A stretch of DNA of 64,000 nt from positions 1 to 64,000 of the forward strand of contig NZ_LVJH01000006.1 of the NCBI RefSeq assembly GCF_001637205.1. Reading direction: 5' to 3'. The DNA comes from Paenibacillus glacialis. Its GTDB lineage: Bacteria; Bacillota; Bacilli; Paenibacillales; Paenibacillaceae. Positions 8,438-17,884 of the stretch are shown here, in pieces; position 1 is the stretch's first letter, and each line of letters opens with the position of its first letter. The notes under the pieces were generated by a model. That model was not told the origin of the DNA and searched no databases. It saw only the letters and a program-made list of their open reading frames with translations. Position numbers and translations under genes: made by a program.

Positions 8438-9067
8438 CTAAAGTGTCCCGTTAGCCATACATGCAGCGCAAGAGCAGCGCTGCACCACAGAGGATGAAAA
8501 TGGATGCCTCGTCTATACTGTTTGTACGGCTGGCGAAGAAGGTCGATAAGCTATGGTGCCATAGAGCCCAACCGTTAGTCTGACTCCGACCACCACGGTG
8601 CATCACAGAATATCGCGCCCTATATGGGTAGCATTCATGGGAGATTAATCCTTTTTTGGTTGTTGCACCAGCCCTGCCTTTATGTTTGTTGTCAAAGATC
8701 TTTTTGCTTTTTTTGCCGGATTTAGACAAGGGCGAATATCTACCATGAACTTGGCGATGAATTCGAGTAATATATGCGATTTTATAAAATAATAGAATCA
8801 ATGAAATTTTATACCGGTAAATAAACGACTAACTGTCCCGCTGACCAAAATAAAAATGTGGTTTGCTGTTCATGAGGCCTATTTATAGACACAGTGAAGC
8901 AATTAGATTCAGAAGAAGTTTGTTTACTGTCTACTTAACGGGGCTATAACCAGGGCACTGTAAAACTTACGTTTTTTAAAGGCTTTCAAAATAAGATGAC
9001 TTTCAATTTGATTATTAAATTGAAAGTCATCTTATTGATTAGATTTTAGGTCATCTTAGGCTATATT
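8438..9067. other. IS remnant region, no intact gene
   Basis: It begins with TGTCCCGTTAG (8444-8454), has a relative at about 8834 (TGTCCCGCTGA) and TTAACGGGG near 8935, so it probably holds ends of IS1182-type elements. The 116-codon frame at 8451-8801 (minus) shows no recognisable protein sequence and is left out. Confidence 0.4.
8990..9036. terminator. Perfect 20-bp hairpin downstream of transposase remnant
   Basis: Arms at 8990-9009 and 9017-9036 pair perfectly around a 7-nt loop (GATTATT). It lies about 30 nt after the stop of the minus-strand transposase fragment. It may be an IS-borne transcription terminator or protective hairpin; there is no strong U-run. Confidence 0.55.
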
Positions 9068-9280
9068 TTAATCCAATAGTTTCAATATTCGTTTGAGGTT
9101 AACGGCGAATATGGTCATTGCCCCTTGCATTTGCATGCCAATTAGAGCCGAGGAGGACGCTACATCGTACCCGTGTCTATGCTTTAATTCACTATTTTTG
9201 GATCCAGCTTTATAGCAAGCTTCTTTAAACGGACAATGCGACGAGATGATCCCACGGCATGACAGTTGCAAGCGCAACAA
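9068..9280 (-). pseudogene. IS1182-type transposase, C-terminal remnant
   Basis: The frame contains CPFKEACYK (zinc-like segment), KNSELKHRHGYDVASSS and GAMTIFAVNLKRILKLL, typical of the C-terminal end of IS1182-family DDE transposases. The segments are closer together than in an intact protein and no N-terminal part is present. It is a decayed, internally deleted copy. Confidence 0.6.
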
Positions 9281-9339
9281 ACGGTTTCGCTTGCAACAGA
9301 TGGGCTAATCGATTGGCTTGCGGGTTGTCTCATGTGCTC

Positions 9340-9606
9340 TTACCAATATCCTTGATGTGCTTCTATATGTCTTTCTTCCATCGATTTAATAATCATAGTT
9401 ATTGTGTTGTAAAAGCCATTCGGTTCAAACTCCTCCGATTCTATGGATGTGACAAAGCCACTTTGGCCAATTGAAGTCAATGATATCGGGTTGGTAACCC
9501 GCACAATAGAGAGCAACTCCTCCTCATTAAAGGGGCGTTTGGAATCTGTAGATGATCCATCAAATGCAATAATATCTTCTGCGTGCTGTCGGGTCTCTAT
9601 TCGCGG
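9340..9606 (-). pseudogene. Unrecognised reading-frame remnant
   Basis: An 88-codon open frame follows a TAG stop and has no start codon. It reads like protein (FNEEELLSIVRVTNPISLTS and FYNTITMIIKSMEE) but I do not recognise the family. It probably represents the C-terminal part of a gene truncated at about 9606. Confidence 0.3.
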
Positions 9607-9700
9607 CTAGGAGAAAACGAAAATAAGGAATAAATAAAGGGCGAGCAGGAAATCTTAATTCTGTAACTTCACTAATTTGACGGACCAGGGAGGTTGGCTC

Positions 9701-10369
9701 ATGGTAAAGTTTATCGTATTAGCAGTATTATTTCTGGTGACAGGCTGTATGGCCAATAACAATATGACGCAAAAGCAAGTGACTCCTAAGCAAACAAGAA
9801 TTTCAATTCATGCTCATACTGCTGCACCAACTCCTGTCATAACACAGGCATCATCAACAACTACATCGAGGATTACAACAAAAGAAACACAAAACGGAAT
9901 TCCTTCGGATTTGTTGGGTCTGATTCAAACACCGGCCGGAAATCCTAGAGAAAAAGTCCCGACAAGTTCAACAGAACAGGCACAGGAAGGTAAAAACGAT
10001 TCATCCCAATTCGCGGAGAAGGTTCTGGATATAGTAAATCAAGAAAGGTCCAAAGCAGGATTAAGTTCCCTGAGTATGAGTGAAGAATTGTCAAAAATGG
10101 CTATGGTCAAGGCACAGGACATGTACAACAACAATTACTTTGATCATAATTCTCCAACACATGGATCCCCCTTCGATATGATGAAGGAATTCGGGATCAC
10201 ATTCAATTCCGCTGGAGAAAACATCGCAAAAGGGCAAACCACCCCTACCCAGGTTATGAAGGATTGGATGAATAGCCCAGGCCACAAAGCAAATATAATG
10301 AATAATAGTTATACCCGTATTGGTATTGCTTATTATAACAATGAATGGGTCCAAGAATTTACTGGATAA
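9701..10369 (+). CDS. CAP-domain (SCP-like, YkwD type) lipoprotein
   Basis: 222-residue secreted protein. The signal peptide ends in a lipobox, LVTGC, with Cys16 as the acylation site. A Thr/Ser/Pro-rich linker follows (residues about 25-100), then a CAP domain with NYFDHNSPTHGSPFDMMKEF, AGENIAKG and WMNSPGHKANIMN. Starting at the ATG at 9701 (AGGGAGG upstream) gives the signal peptide; a TTG 8 codons earlier does not. CAP proteins of this group are common on spores and cell walls of Bacillales, with unclear biochemistry. It ends right after WVQEFTG, so it may lack the last strand. Confidence 0.85.
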   Translation: MVKFIVLAVLFLVTGCMANNNMTQKQVTPKQTRISIHAHTAAPTPVITQASSTTTSRITTKETQNGIPSDLLGLIQTPAGNPREKVPTSSTEQAQEGKNDSSQFAEKVLDIVNQERSKAGLSSLSMSEELSKMAMVKAQDMYNNNYFDHNSPTHGSPFDMMKEFGITFNSAGENIAKGQTTPTQVMKDWMNSPGHKANIMNNSYTRIGIAYYNNEWVQEFTG

Positions 10370-10879
10370 CGCCAAAATTAATACATGCTACTGTGCATTT
10401 AGAACAGCAGTATATATTAACATGAAGATGCTATCTATGTTGTTCTGCTTTCGGCGGATTCCAGAGAGAATCACGACTTTTTCTCCTTCGGCAATACTTC
10501 ATACGCTGAATGTAAGCGTAGATAATGACTTTGATAAGCCGCTTCCCCATGATAAAGTAATGCATTGTATTTCATGTACGAACTCCAGTATTGTAGATTT
10601 TCAATAGAAACCGGGCCTTATTTCATGAGGACTGTCATTTCAAAATCAAAATTCACTATTTAAACAGCTCTAGGGGAAATACCTTCGGAGCTGTTTTGTA
10701 TGGACTGTTCGGAATTCTGAGCGAGATCCATTTCGATTGTAGCTCCTGCAGAAGATCCACTAACCACATAAATCCGGACTATTGCAAACCGATAAACGGA
10801 ACCTACGGGGATTTAGGAAGTATAATTCCTAATTTTTCAATTGTACGTTCTAATTTCATCGTATGCAGTCTCTCTTACC
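10370..10879. other. Intergenic; weak hairpin only
   Basis: No convincing gene. A stem AAACAGCTC/GAGCTGTTT (10662-10696) followed by TTGT could be a distal terminator for the CAP gene. Confidence 0.4.
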
Positions 10880-11490
10880 TTATTGATTTATCTGAAGATC
10901 CGCTATGGCATATAAAACGGCTGATCCGCTGATTTTCACTCTATCTCCGACTAATTCACAGTATAATGTTCCACCGCGCTTGGAAAGCTGTCTCGCCACC
11001 ATTTCATTTTTGCCTAGACGGTTTGCCCAGAAAGGAATGAAGTTACAGTGTGCAGAACCACATACGGGGTCTTCATTCACATTTAACTTTGGAAAAAAGC
11101 TTCTAGAAGCAAAATCGTACTTTTGACTTTTGGCCGTAATGGAAACACCCAGGCCCGGCAGCTGTTTAAGCTTGGAAAAATCAATTGATGCATTTTGAAC
11201 ATCTTCTTCTTTTTCCAGTACAAACATTAAATCTCTGCCCAGATAGGTTTCTACAGGTTTTAAACCAAGCGCTTCTACCATTTGCTCCGTTAAGGTGAAT
11301 TCTTCAGGCATTCTGCTAGGGAAATCCATTTCATAAAGATCCCCTTTTTTCACCACAACAAGCTCCCCGCTCATTGTCTGAAATGTAATTTGGTTTACAT
11401 TCTTTTCATAATAGTTAGCAATGACATACGCGGTTGCCAAAGTAGCATGTCCGCAAAGGTCAATTTCTTCTGCTGGAGTAAACGAAAGTA
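10880..11490 (-). pseudogene. PhzF family isomerase, 5'-truncated
   Basis: The frame reads FTPAEEIDLCGHATLATAYV, then EDPVCGSAHCNFIPFWANRL, both conserved PhzF blocks. The C-terminal half is complete. The first ~45 residues of the fold (normally starting near KLPVYQVDAF) are missing. The frame meets a stop a few codons beyond the junction at about 11490. PhzF-type enzymes are diaminopimelate-epimerase-fold isomerases. The catalytic N-terminal Glu lies in the lost part, so the product is probably inactive. On the other side of the same junction the mocR gene is also truncated. Confidence 0.75.
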
Positions 11491-11501
11491 GTGAGGGACA
11501 A

Positions 11502-12578
11502 AATTATATAGAGATGGGCATTGTAAAACCACTGGATTGCTCAAACGGATTAGTGGCAGAAGCTATCAAAAGTATTGCCAATAATAATTACCTGGAGCAA
11601 TTACTTGATTACAGACATCCGCTGGGAATGCCTTATCACAGAATGGCAGCCAGCAAGTGGATGCAGAGATTTTCCATGGATGCACCAGTTGAAAACATCG
11701 CTATCACTTCAGGGGGACAAAATGCTCTTACACTGATTTTAATATCCCTGTTCCACCCGGGGGATAAAATTGCGGTGGTTACGTATACGTATCCTAATTT
11801 TATTGAGCTCGCTAACATATTAAATATCCAGCTCATTCCGATTGAGGGAGATGAAGTAGGCATGATGCCGGAAAGGTTAGATGCTGCCTGCAGAACAAAT
11901 CAGCTGCAAGGAATTTATATAGTTCCATCCTGTAATAACCCTACTGCTGTCACGATGGATATGAACCGCAGAAAGGATATAGCAGAGATTATAAAAAAAC
12001 ACGAACTTATCTTGATAGAAGATGACATTTACTCTTTTCTTGCTCCAGAAGGTTATTTACCTGTTTCACATTTTGTGCCAGAAAGATTTATTTATATTCT
12101 AAGTATCGCTAAATCACTAAGTTCCGGGATGAGAGTGGCCTTTATAGCTTATGCAAATTCGTTTGTTGAAAAAATCACTTACGGAATCTTTAATATCAAC
12201 ATAAAAACTTCTGCCTTAAATGCAGAAGTTATAACAGAATTGATTAACACGGGAGTTGCTGACAGGATCATTAGAGATAAGAAAGAAATGGCAAAAGTAC
12301 GCAACAAACTCTATCAAAAATATTTTCAAATAACTAATCCACATGAAAATCCGCTCAGTTTTTTTCGGTGGCTTCCGCTGTCCCAGCTTTATCAGCTCAA
12401 ACAGTTTGAGCAGAATGCTTTAGCACACGGTATCCATGTTTATCATTCCGATCGGTTCTTGGCCAAAAAAGATGAATCCGCTCAGTTTATTCGCATTTCG
12501 CTGACATCTGCCAAAGATGTTGATGAATTGGATAGAGGACTTTGCCTGCTTAAGCGTCTCCTGCTAGATACCGAATAA
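11502..12578 (+). pseudogene. MocR-type regulator/PLP aminotransferase, 5'-truncated
   Basis: Homology starts at about 11502 (MGIVKPLDCSNGLVAEAIKS). It covers a fold-type I aminotransferase domain with the PLP-lysine region SIAKSLSSGMRVAF and the NNP motif (PSCNNPTAVTMD). The upstream frame to 11421 is only the antisense of phzF. MocR regulators carry an N-terminal GntR HTH plus linker of about 100 residues; here it is gone together with the start of phzF. In the ancestral layout the two were divergent genes sharing a promoter. A residual free-standing aminotransferase is possible but there is no ribosome site. Confidence 0.7.
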
Positions 12579-12616
12579 AAAAAACGAAAAATCTCAAAGG
12601 TGTGCTGCCGCTTTTC

Positions 12617-13651
12617 TTAAAAAAATAAGTAGCTAATTACCGTCATTATTATAGATAATCCTAGAATAATTCCTACAACTATACTATGACGCTTCCGACT
12701 CATTACAACAACCGCAATATATTCTCGAATCATTGCATTTGGCCAGTAATAGAAAGCTGTTTTTGAGCCGATTCCTTGGCTCATTAATCCTGCTTGTTTC
12801 GCATATAACCCGGCGCGGAAAAGGTGAAAGTTGTTTGTTGTAAAGATACTTTTATATTTATCACCTTTTAATGAATCCATAATTTGTTTTGAAAAGAGCA
12901 TGTTCTGGTAAGTGTTTACAGAACGATCTTCTCTTATTGTGTGCTGCATAGGAATCCCCTTTTCGACAGCATACATTTGCATTGCCTCTGCTTCGGGAAG
13001 ATTTTCATCTGGGCCTTGTCCACCAGAAAAAATGATTGTAGGCGGAGATGAGACTGAGGCTTGCTTCCAATAAAAATCAATCGCTCTATTGATTCTGCTA
13101 GCCAAAAGTGGAGGAACTTTATTATTAATCAAACCACTACCAAGAACGATAATAAAATCTTGATTGTATTTTGGTCTATTGAATTGATAGAGAAAATAAG
13201 CCATTAAGAAATTAGATAAGTTTACAAATAAATAAAAAACAATAAAAACCATTCCCGTGTAAAGTAGCTGGAGTTTATCAGATAAGAATCGAGACGGATC
13301 GATTATATAAATTATTATCAATAACAAAAGACAAATGCCAAAAACAAAAGTTAAATAATTAGAAAAACGTCGTCCCTCTTTTCTAGTTAGAATCCTTGCA
13401 TTCAGAAACATTCCTATCATTAACACAAAAAGGCCAAAGCTAAACATTAAGAAAATAATTAGAATAGGTATAACAGCAACAATCATTAAATACTGATTAT
13501 TTGAGCTGAAAGCTAAATATATGCATAGAATACCTAATGAACAAAAAAATAAGTTGAATAGAAAACCATTGATTATCCTTCTAGGGTCTGTTAAATAAAA
13601 CCATAGAAAAATGACCAGTAAAGTAATTGTAATCCCCAAAAATATAAACAT
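12617..13651 (-). CDS. YdcF/SanA/ElyC-family membrane protein (DUF218)
   Basis: 344-residue protein. The N-terminal ~170 residues form about five membrane helices. A DUF218 domain follows, with IIVLGSGLINNKVPPLLASR, FSGGQGPDENLPEAEAMQMY and FTTNNFHLFRAG, and a final membrane helix closes the protein. This layout matches YdcF-type proteins of Firmicutes. Family members are tied to envelope polymer metabolism in enterobacteria, but the reaction is unknown. Start ATG has GAGGTG upstream. Single-gene unit. Confidence 0.85.
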   Translation of the reverse strand: MFIFLGITITLLVIFLWFYLTDPRRIINGFLFNLFFCSLGILCIYLAFSSNNQYLMIVAVIPILIIFLMFSFGLFVLMIGMFLNARILTRKEGRRFSNYLTFVFGICLLLLIIIYIIDPSRFLSDKLQLLYTGMVFIVFYLFVNLSNFLMAYFLYQFNRPKYNQDFIIVLGSGLINNKVPPLLASRINRAIDFYWKQASVSSPPTIIFSGGQGPDENLPEAEAMQMYAVEKGIPMQHTIREDRSVNTYQNMLFSKQIMDSLKGDKYKSIFTTNNFHLFRAGLYAKQAGLMSQGIGSKTAFYYWPNAMIREYIAVVVMSRKRHSIVVGIILGLSIIMTVISYLFF

Positions 13652-14181
13652 ATTTTCTTAACACCTCGTTTTTCATATCATTTAGTGCTTGAGCCTAGAG
13701 CTCGGTTGTATTAATAGTAATGCCCACTATTACATTCAACAAGAAGCCCTTGTACATTTCGATCCCAGTTGAGAGTAAAGTAATGACTTCGTTAGATAGC
13801 TGTCATCTTGTTGTTTATTTTCTCCACCGTGGTATTGATCCAACGACAACAGTGGTTAATTTTCTGCAGTTTCGAATGGTCTTTAAGCAGGCAATAATAG
13901 CAGGGAACATCTCAAATTGTTTTGTTAACCAGAACTTTCTACAGTAACATCATGATTAAATCAAATAATTTATATTCATTACTCTTCAAATAAGTGAGAT
14001 AACGGGGCGGTGTGGTGTCCACCTACAGTCCTATTACATTGTTCACCACCGCCTATAATTTGCTCTTTCCCATTGATCACTAAATGTATTTTCCTCAAAT
14101 CAAAGCAGCTTAAATGATAGTCCAATCATTCTCTTCTTGTCCAACATATCTTGGAGGTATCAAACAAGAGGAGTTGATATT
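13652..14181. other. Intergenic with one stem-loop
   Basis: No convincing gene; the 75-codon frame at 13720-13947 is not recognisable. A GC-rich imperfect stem (GGCGGTGTGGTG with CACCACCGCC, 14006-14053) stands out in AT-rich DNA. It lies about 130 bp before the exosporium-like gene and could be a terminator or leader structure. Confidence 0.35.
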
Positions 14182-14607
14182 TTGGTACGTATTCTCGATA
14201 AAGCTGCCGTCCAACCGCGCAGTAGATTCAACTTAGCCAACTCAGTTATTATCCGACGTTCACCAGCAAGATCTCGCCTTGCAACAATCACTATACGGAT
14301 TCCAGTGAATTCTCAACCTAATCGAGTAGATTTGGTAGCAACCGTGGGTGTTCGAGGTATCACTGGCATTGCGCAAATTCTCTTTAGAATCTTCCGCGAT
14401 GGAAGAGAGATTTTCAACACACAACAAGGTATCGAATCAGCTGCTTCTGAACAAAATTATGCTATTACGTTCCAGGCGGAAGATAGAAATGTAAGATCGG
14501 GTACCCATGTTTACACAGTTACAGCAGAAAACACTACTGCAAATACAAGAGCCGATGTTGTTGGACCGATATCGTTTAGTGGGTTAGCCGTTAAAACGAG
14601 AACCTAA
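14182..14607 (+). CDS. Exosporium-type protein
   Basis: 141-residue beta-rich protein without cysteines or signal peptide. It resembles small proteins annotated as exosporium protein C/D in Bacillales (conserved-looking blocks IIRRSPARSRLATITIRIPV and AQILFRIFRDG). I chose the TTG at 14182 because AGAGGAG lies 8 nt upstream. The frame is open to 14137 but there is no better start. If correct, it is a structural surface protein of the spore made late in the mother cell. The identification rests on recalled similarity only. Confidence 0.55.
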   Translation: MVRILDKAAVQPRSRFNLANSVIIRRSPARSRLATITIRIPVNSQPNRVDLVATVGVRGITGIAQILFRIFRDGREIFNTQQGIESAASEQNYAITFQAEDRNVRSGTHVYTVTAENTTANTRADVVGPISFSGLAVKTRT

Positions 14608-14739
14608 TTCCATATTTGTAATTTCAGCACCTGAATAGAGAGCCATGCAAAAGCCTCGATTTTGAGGGAATGGGTACTCCCAAGAAGGAAAAAGAGATTG
14701 AAAAAGTAAAAAGCAGCTCGTTCCTCGCCAGAGGATGGA

Positions 14740-14964
14740 CTGCTTTTGCTCTATTAACCTAACCATTCTTTTCACATTCACAACAAACATCGGTGAGATA
14801 GACCAGTATTCGCATACGAAAGAGACCTCGGTATTTAGTTGTACCATCCCGTGGAACCTCTTCATTTCTGCGTTTTTGTGTTCAATGATCGGTCTGCGCT
14901 TAATCCGCTCTTTAAACGTATCGCCTAGTTCACTCTTTAGTAAGTTCTGAAGAAGCACTATCAT
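14740..14964 (-). pseudogene. IS1182-type transposase, C-terminal remnant
   Basis: KERIKRRPIIEHKNAEMKRF and VVNVKRMVRLIEQK flank a scrambled middle. In intact IS1182 transposases this end reads YKIEAKNAELK...HG...VNVKRIVRL. The C-terminal end runs into the exosporium gene region and nothing N-terminal is present. The copy is decayed and differs from the one at 9068. Confidence 0.6.
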
Positions 14965-15131
14965 TGGATATTCTGTAAGAAATCCTGATTTTGACTTGTT
15001 AAACTTCCCAGTACTATCACTTACCTAATGGATTTAATATAGTGGGGGTGCAAACTGAAATCACTAATAGGTTAATTAGACAGTAGTAGTTGTCAAGCAA
15101 GTTGTCGCCTTCCAACTCAACGCTACTAAAA

Positions 15132-15166
15132 AGTGGCATCAAATCCTTAATCGGACTTGTGCCACT
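15132..15166 (-). terminator. Rho-independent terminator of the DinB gene
   Basis: Stem AGTGGCA...TGCCACT followed by TTTTT on the minus strand, just after the DinB stop. Confidence 0.6.
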
Positions 15167-15176
15167 GTTCTTCATA

Positions 15177-15647
15177 TTAATGCTGTTCTCTTGTTGGACC
15201 CATCACACCAGGAACAGGTAGACCTGCTTGACGTAATAAGACGGTCATTTGACCACGATGATGTGTCTGATGGTCAACAATTTTACGTAAAACTTGGCTA
15301 CGTGTTGTCGTACTACCAAATGCAGCAACTTCTTCTAATAATGCCTCATCTGATGTGTTACTTACAGCATTTGATAAAGCCTGAGCCATTGTTTCATATG
15401 CCTCTACAATTGTCTTGACAGAAGTAGGTACTTCTTTTGGGTTGCCGACTAGGGGGATTTCAAAACCTGCAAATTTAGATAAAAATACAGGGGCATTTGT
15501 TAAATGCCATGCTAACCAACCAAGTGTACTATGTCCCTCTACGATGGCTTGGTCTAGCTTATTATCTGACATTGCATTAAACACACTAACTGTCCCAGCA
15601 ACTGAGTCATTCCAGTCCAGGATAAAATCTTCCACTTTACGATACAT
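15177..15647 (-). CDS. DinB family protein
   Basis: 156-residue four-helix-bundle protein of the DinB/YfiT superfamily. The three His metal ligands are probably His48 (WLAWHLT), His126 and His130 (VDHQTHHRGQM). Starting at the ATG at 15647 is supported by AGGAGG 9 nt upstream. Members are metal-dependent thiol transferases or damage-inducible proteins of mostly unknown substrate. Monocistronic, with its own terminator. Confidence 0.88.
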   Translation of the reverse strand: MYRKVEDFILDWNDSVAGTVSVFNAMSDNKLDQAIVEGHSTLGWLAWHLTNAPVFLSKFAGFEIPLVGNPKEVPTSVKTIVEAYETMAQALSNAVSNTSDEALLEEVAAFGSTTTRSQVLRKIVDHQTHHRGQMTVLLRQAGLPVPGVMGPTREQH

Positions 15648-15765
15648 ATATTTGTATGCCTCCTTTTTTTACTACTTCAATTCTACTAAATAATTAGAAT
15701 AATTCAAAAAGGAAAAATATTCTATCATCTGAGAACATCCCAGATCCCAGATTTGTTTTTCTTTT

Positions 15766-16887
15766 TCATTCTATTGCTTTTCGAATTTCATAGTCATTTA
15801 AATTGATATCCAGATCCATTCCTAGTGCCATCTTTGCAAGCTGACTTCCAATAAAGGGACCCATCGTCAATCCGGACGCTCCTAGTCCGTTAGCCGCTAT
15901 AAGATCATCCCAACCGGGAACAGCACCAATCACCGGGAGAAACCCGGGGGTAAACGGACGAAAGCCGACTCTTACTTCCTGAAGAGTGCTGTTTGCTAAA
16001 TCAGGTGCCAACACTAAGCCTTTATTCAATATTTCTTGCATTCCGCCTGCTGTTACCCTTGTATCATACCCTTCGATTTCATTTTCATGAGTCGCTCCTA
16101 TAACGATTTTCTGATTATCAAAAGAGAGCAAGTATTGATCCGTAGGCGGCATGATGACAGGCCATGTACCTGTATCTTGTCGATCTGCAACCTGTAAATG
16201 CATAATTTGTGCTTTCTGATAACTAACCTTAAAGTCAATGCCTAAAGGCTGCAGCAGTTGATTTGCCCATGCACCTGCACATACAATGACTTTATCAGCT
16301 GAGTAGCTTTCTTCCCCAACAGTTATGCCTGTAACACGATTTGACTGATATTTAATCGTGGCATCCCCGTTGATTAGGACGGCCCCGTTTCTTTGTGTTG
16401 ATCGGACCAACGCATCGCGAAGTGCACGACCATCTATACGGGCGGCACCGCTAATATGTACGGAATGATAACCTTCCGCTAACAAAGGAAACAACTCATG
16501 TGTTTCTTGTTCATTATGCCTTGTAATTTCACCAACTTCCGGTGCATCCGCTTTTCGTAGATATGCCCGCTCCTCCAGCATTCTGATTTTCTCCAAATCA
16601 TCATGAATGCAAAGCGCACCAACTTGAGCATAGCCTGTGTCTGCCTCGCCCTCGCTTTCGAGTTCCTTAATCAACTCTGGATAAAAACGCGCGCCTGCTT
16701 TTGCCAGCTGGTACCATGCCTGATTGCGCCTTTGTGATAGCCAAGGACAGATAATGCCAGCAGCGGCATCCGTCGCCTGTCCTTGATCCTTGCGGTCTAC
16801 AATAAAGACTTCTGCCCCCATTTTTGCTAACTGGTATGCAGTCGATGCTCCAAGAATTCCTGCTCCAATGACGATGACTTTCCGCAT
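15766..16887 (-). CDS. FAD-dependent D-amino-acid/glycine oxidase-like oxidoreductase (DAO family)
   Basis: 373-residue DAO-family flavoenzyme. The N-terminal Rossmann motif is IVIGAGILGASTAYQLAKMG. The C-terminal FAD block is VRVGFRPFTPGFLPVIGAVP, followed by ANGLGASGLTMGPFIGS. Enzymes of this type oxidise secondary or D-amino acids with O2 or a quinone. No substrate-specific neighbour is present. The start ATG at 16887 has AGGGATG upstream. It could also be a glycine oxidase (ThiO-like), but no thiamine genes are nearby. Confidence 0.88.
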   Translation of the reverse strand: MRKVIVIGAGILGASTAYQLAKMGAEVFIVDRKDQGQATDAAAGIICPWLSQRRNQAWYQLAKAGARFYPELIKELESEGEADTGYAQVGALCIHDDLEKIRMLEERAYLRKADAPEVGEITRHNEQETHELFPLLAEGYHSVHISGAARIDGRALRDALVRSTQRNGAVLINGDATIKYQSNRVTGITVGEESYSADKVIVCAGAWANQLLQPLGIDFKVSYQKAQIMHLQVADRQDTGTWPVIMPPTDQYLLSFDNQKIVIGATHENEIEGYDTRVTAGGMQEILNKGLVLAPDLANSTLQEVRVGFRPFTPGFLPVIGAVPGWDDLIAANGLGASGLTMGPFIGSQLAKMALGMDLDINLNDYEIRKAIE

Positions 16888-17058
16888 GATTACATCCCTT
16901 CCTTAAATCACTTTTTCTAGTATAGCGAATACTACATGCAAGTATAATACTTGCTAATTACTCCAATCGGAAATCCGTTAGACAATCAAATCTGCAATGA
17001 ATACAAATAAAGGCAATAACAAGTTAGAACCTAAAGGCTAAGTCTACACGAATAGAAG

Positions 17059-17157
17059 CTATAAAGCCCCCCATTTTCTACGAATACTCACTGCGTCTTT
17101 AACCATTCTGTCGATCAAATCGGCTACCGTTGGGATATCATGGATCATGCCGGTCAC
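17059..17157 (-). pseudogene. 3' end of a nitronate monooxygenase gene (duplicated fragment)
   Basis: The minus strand reads VTGMIHDIPTVADLIDRMVK, then DAVSIRRKWGAL and a stop. This matches the last ~32 residues of the intact gene at 21192-22154 with a few substitutions. Homology ends upstream at about 17158, some 35 bp before the copy-B repeat element, which suggests the paralogue was cut there. Confidence 0.75.
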
Positions 17158-17193
17158 TAAAATTCAACTACATCCTATAGTAAGTAACGCCAC

Positions 17194-17338
17194 AATGTAG
17201 GTATCTTTATGTAAAATCCCTATAATATAGGGAACTTAATGCAATTTTACGTGACATTATTATGCCTACATAAAAATAAAAAAGCCTGATTTCTCAGGCT
17301 GTTACTGATACTACTGATGTAGGCACTTTTGTGTCATT
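17194..17338 (+). repeat. ~146-bp dispersed element, copy B
   Basis: Same architecture as 8291-8437: AATGTAGGTA at the left, TATAATATAGGGA, inverted TGCCTACA, an internal AAAGCCTGA...TCAGGCT hairpin and GATGTAGGCACTTTTGTGTC at the right. Sequence divergence from copy A shows they are old copies. Copy B directly abuts the truncated NMO fragment. Confidence 0.6.
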
Positions 17339-17562
17339 GGACACGTGTCGGATGACAAGAACATGCACCCTTAAAAAACAAGAACTTGTACCCCACTGCA
17401 TTCAATTTCCGGAATCGTTTTCACCAATAATTGTGTTTTCGTCTTGAGAAAAAATAAACCTTACCGATTTTAAGTTTTTGTAATTAAACTATCTGCAAAT
17501 ATTTCAAGTACACGTCGAAATATTTCTAGTAATTGACATATTGTTTTATGGATTTAACTTCT

Positions 17563-17727
17563 TTAAACCTCTTCATCAATAAATTCAAATAAATACTCAA
17601 CTGTTGTACCAAATATCTTAGCTATATCCATAGCTAATTTTAATGAGGGATTATATTTATTATTTTCCAAATGCACAATAGTTTCCCGCCTAACTCCCAC
17701 TAATTGTGCTAATTCATTTTGTTTCAT
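17563..17727 (-). CDS. Small XRE-family HTH regulator (YgzD-like)
   Basis: 54 residues from the ATG at 17727, which has GAAGG 5 nt upstream. It is a nearly complete HTH: MKQNELAQLVGVRRETIVHL then NNKYNPSLKLAMDIAKIFGT. Relatives usually begin about 12 residues earlier with a KNRIKEYRE segment. Here that segment (NIKEYREKAL) is present in frame but has no ATG/GTG/TTG, so the first helix may be lost or an ATT start used. Such regulators are often paired with small membrane proteins; none is seen here. Confidence 0.65.
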   Translation of the reverse strand: MKQNELAQLVGVRRETIVHLENNKYNPSLKLAMDIAKIFGTTVEYLFEFIDEEV

Positions 17728-17770
17728 AAGAGCCTTCTCTCTATATTCTTTAATATTTGTTCTTAATTAT

Positions 17771-17786
17771 GTTATAAATGTATAAC
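17771..17786. promoter_or_regulatory. Dyad upstream of the small XRE gene
   Basis: GTTATA-AATG-TATAAC, a perfect 6-4-6 inverted repeat 45 bp ahead of the ATG. It is a plausible autoregulatory operator overlapping the promoter. Confidence 0.4.
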
Positions 17787-17884
17787 CAAAAAGTAACTTT
17801 GTGAATTTACGTACTTAAAGCTATATGGGGCTTTTCTTGAATATCTTTACTCATAGCTTCACAACCTTTGAGTTCAATTCAGTA

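Noticed and set aside
8451..8801. 116-codon minus-strand frame
   Set aside because: No recognisable protein text, low-complexity basic stretches and no ribosome site; lies in IS debris.
13720..13947. 75-codon plus-strand frame
   Set aside because: No homology recognised and no ribosome site; treated as chance.
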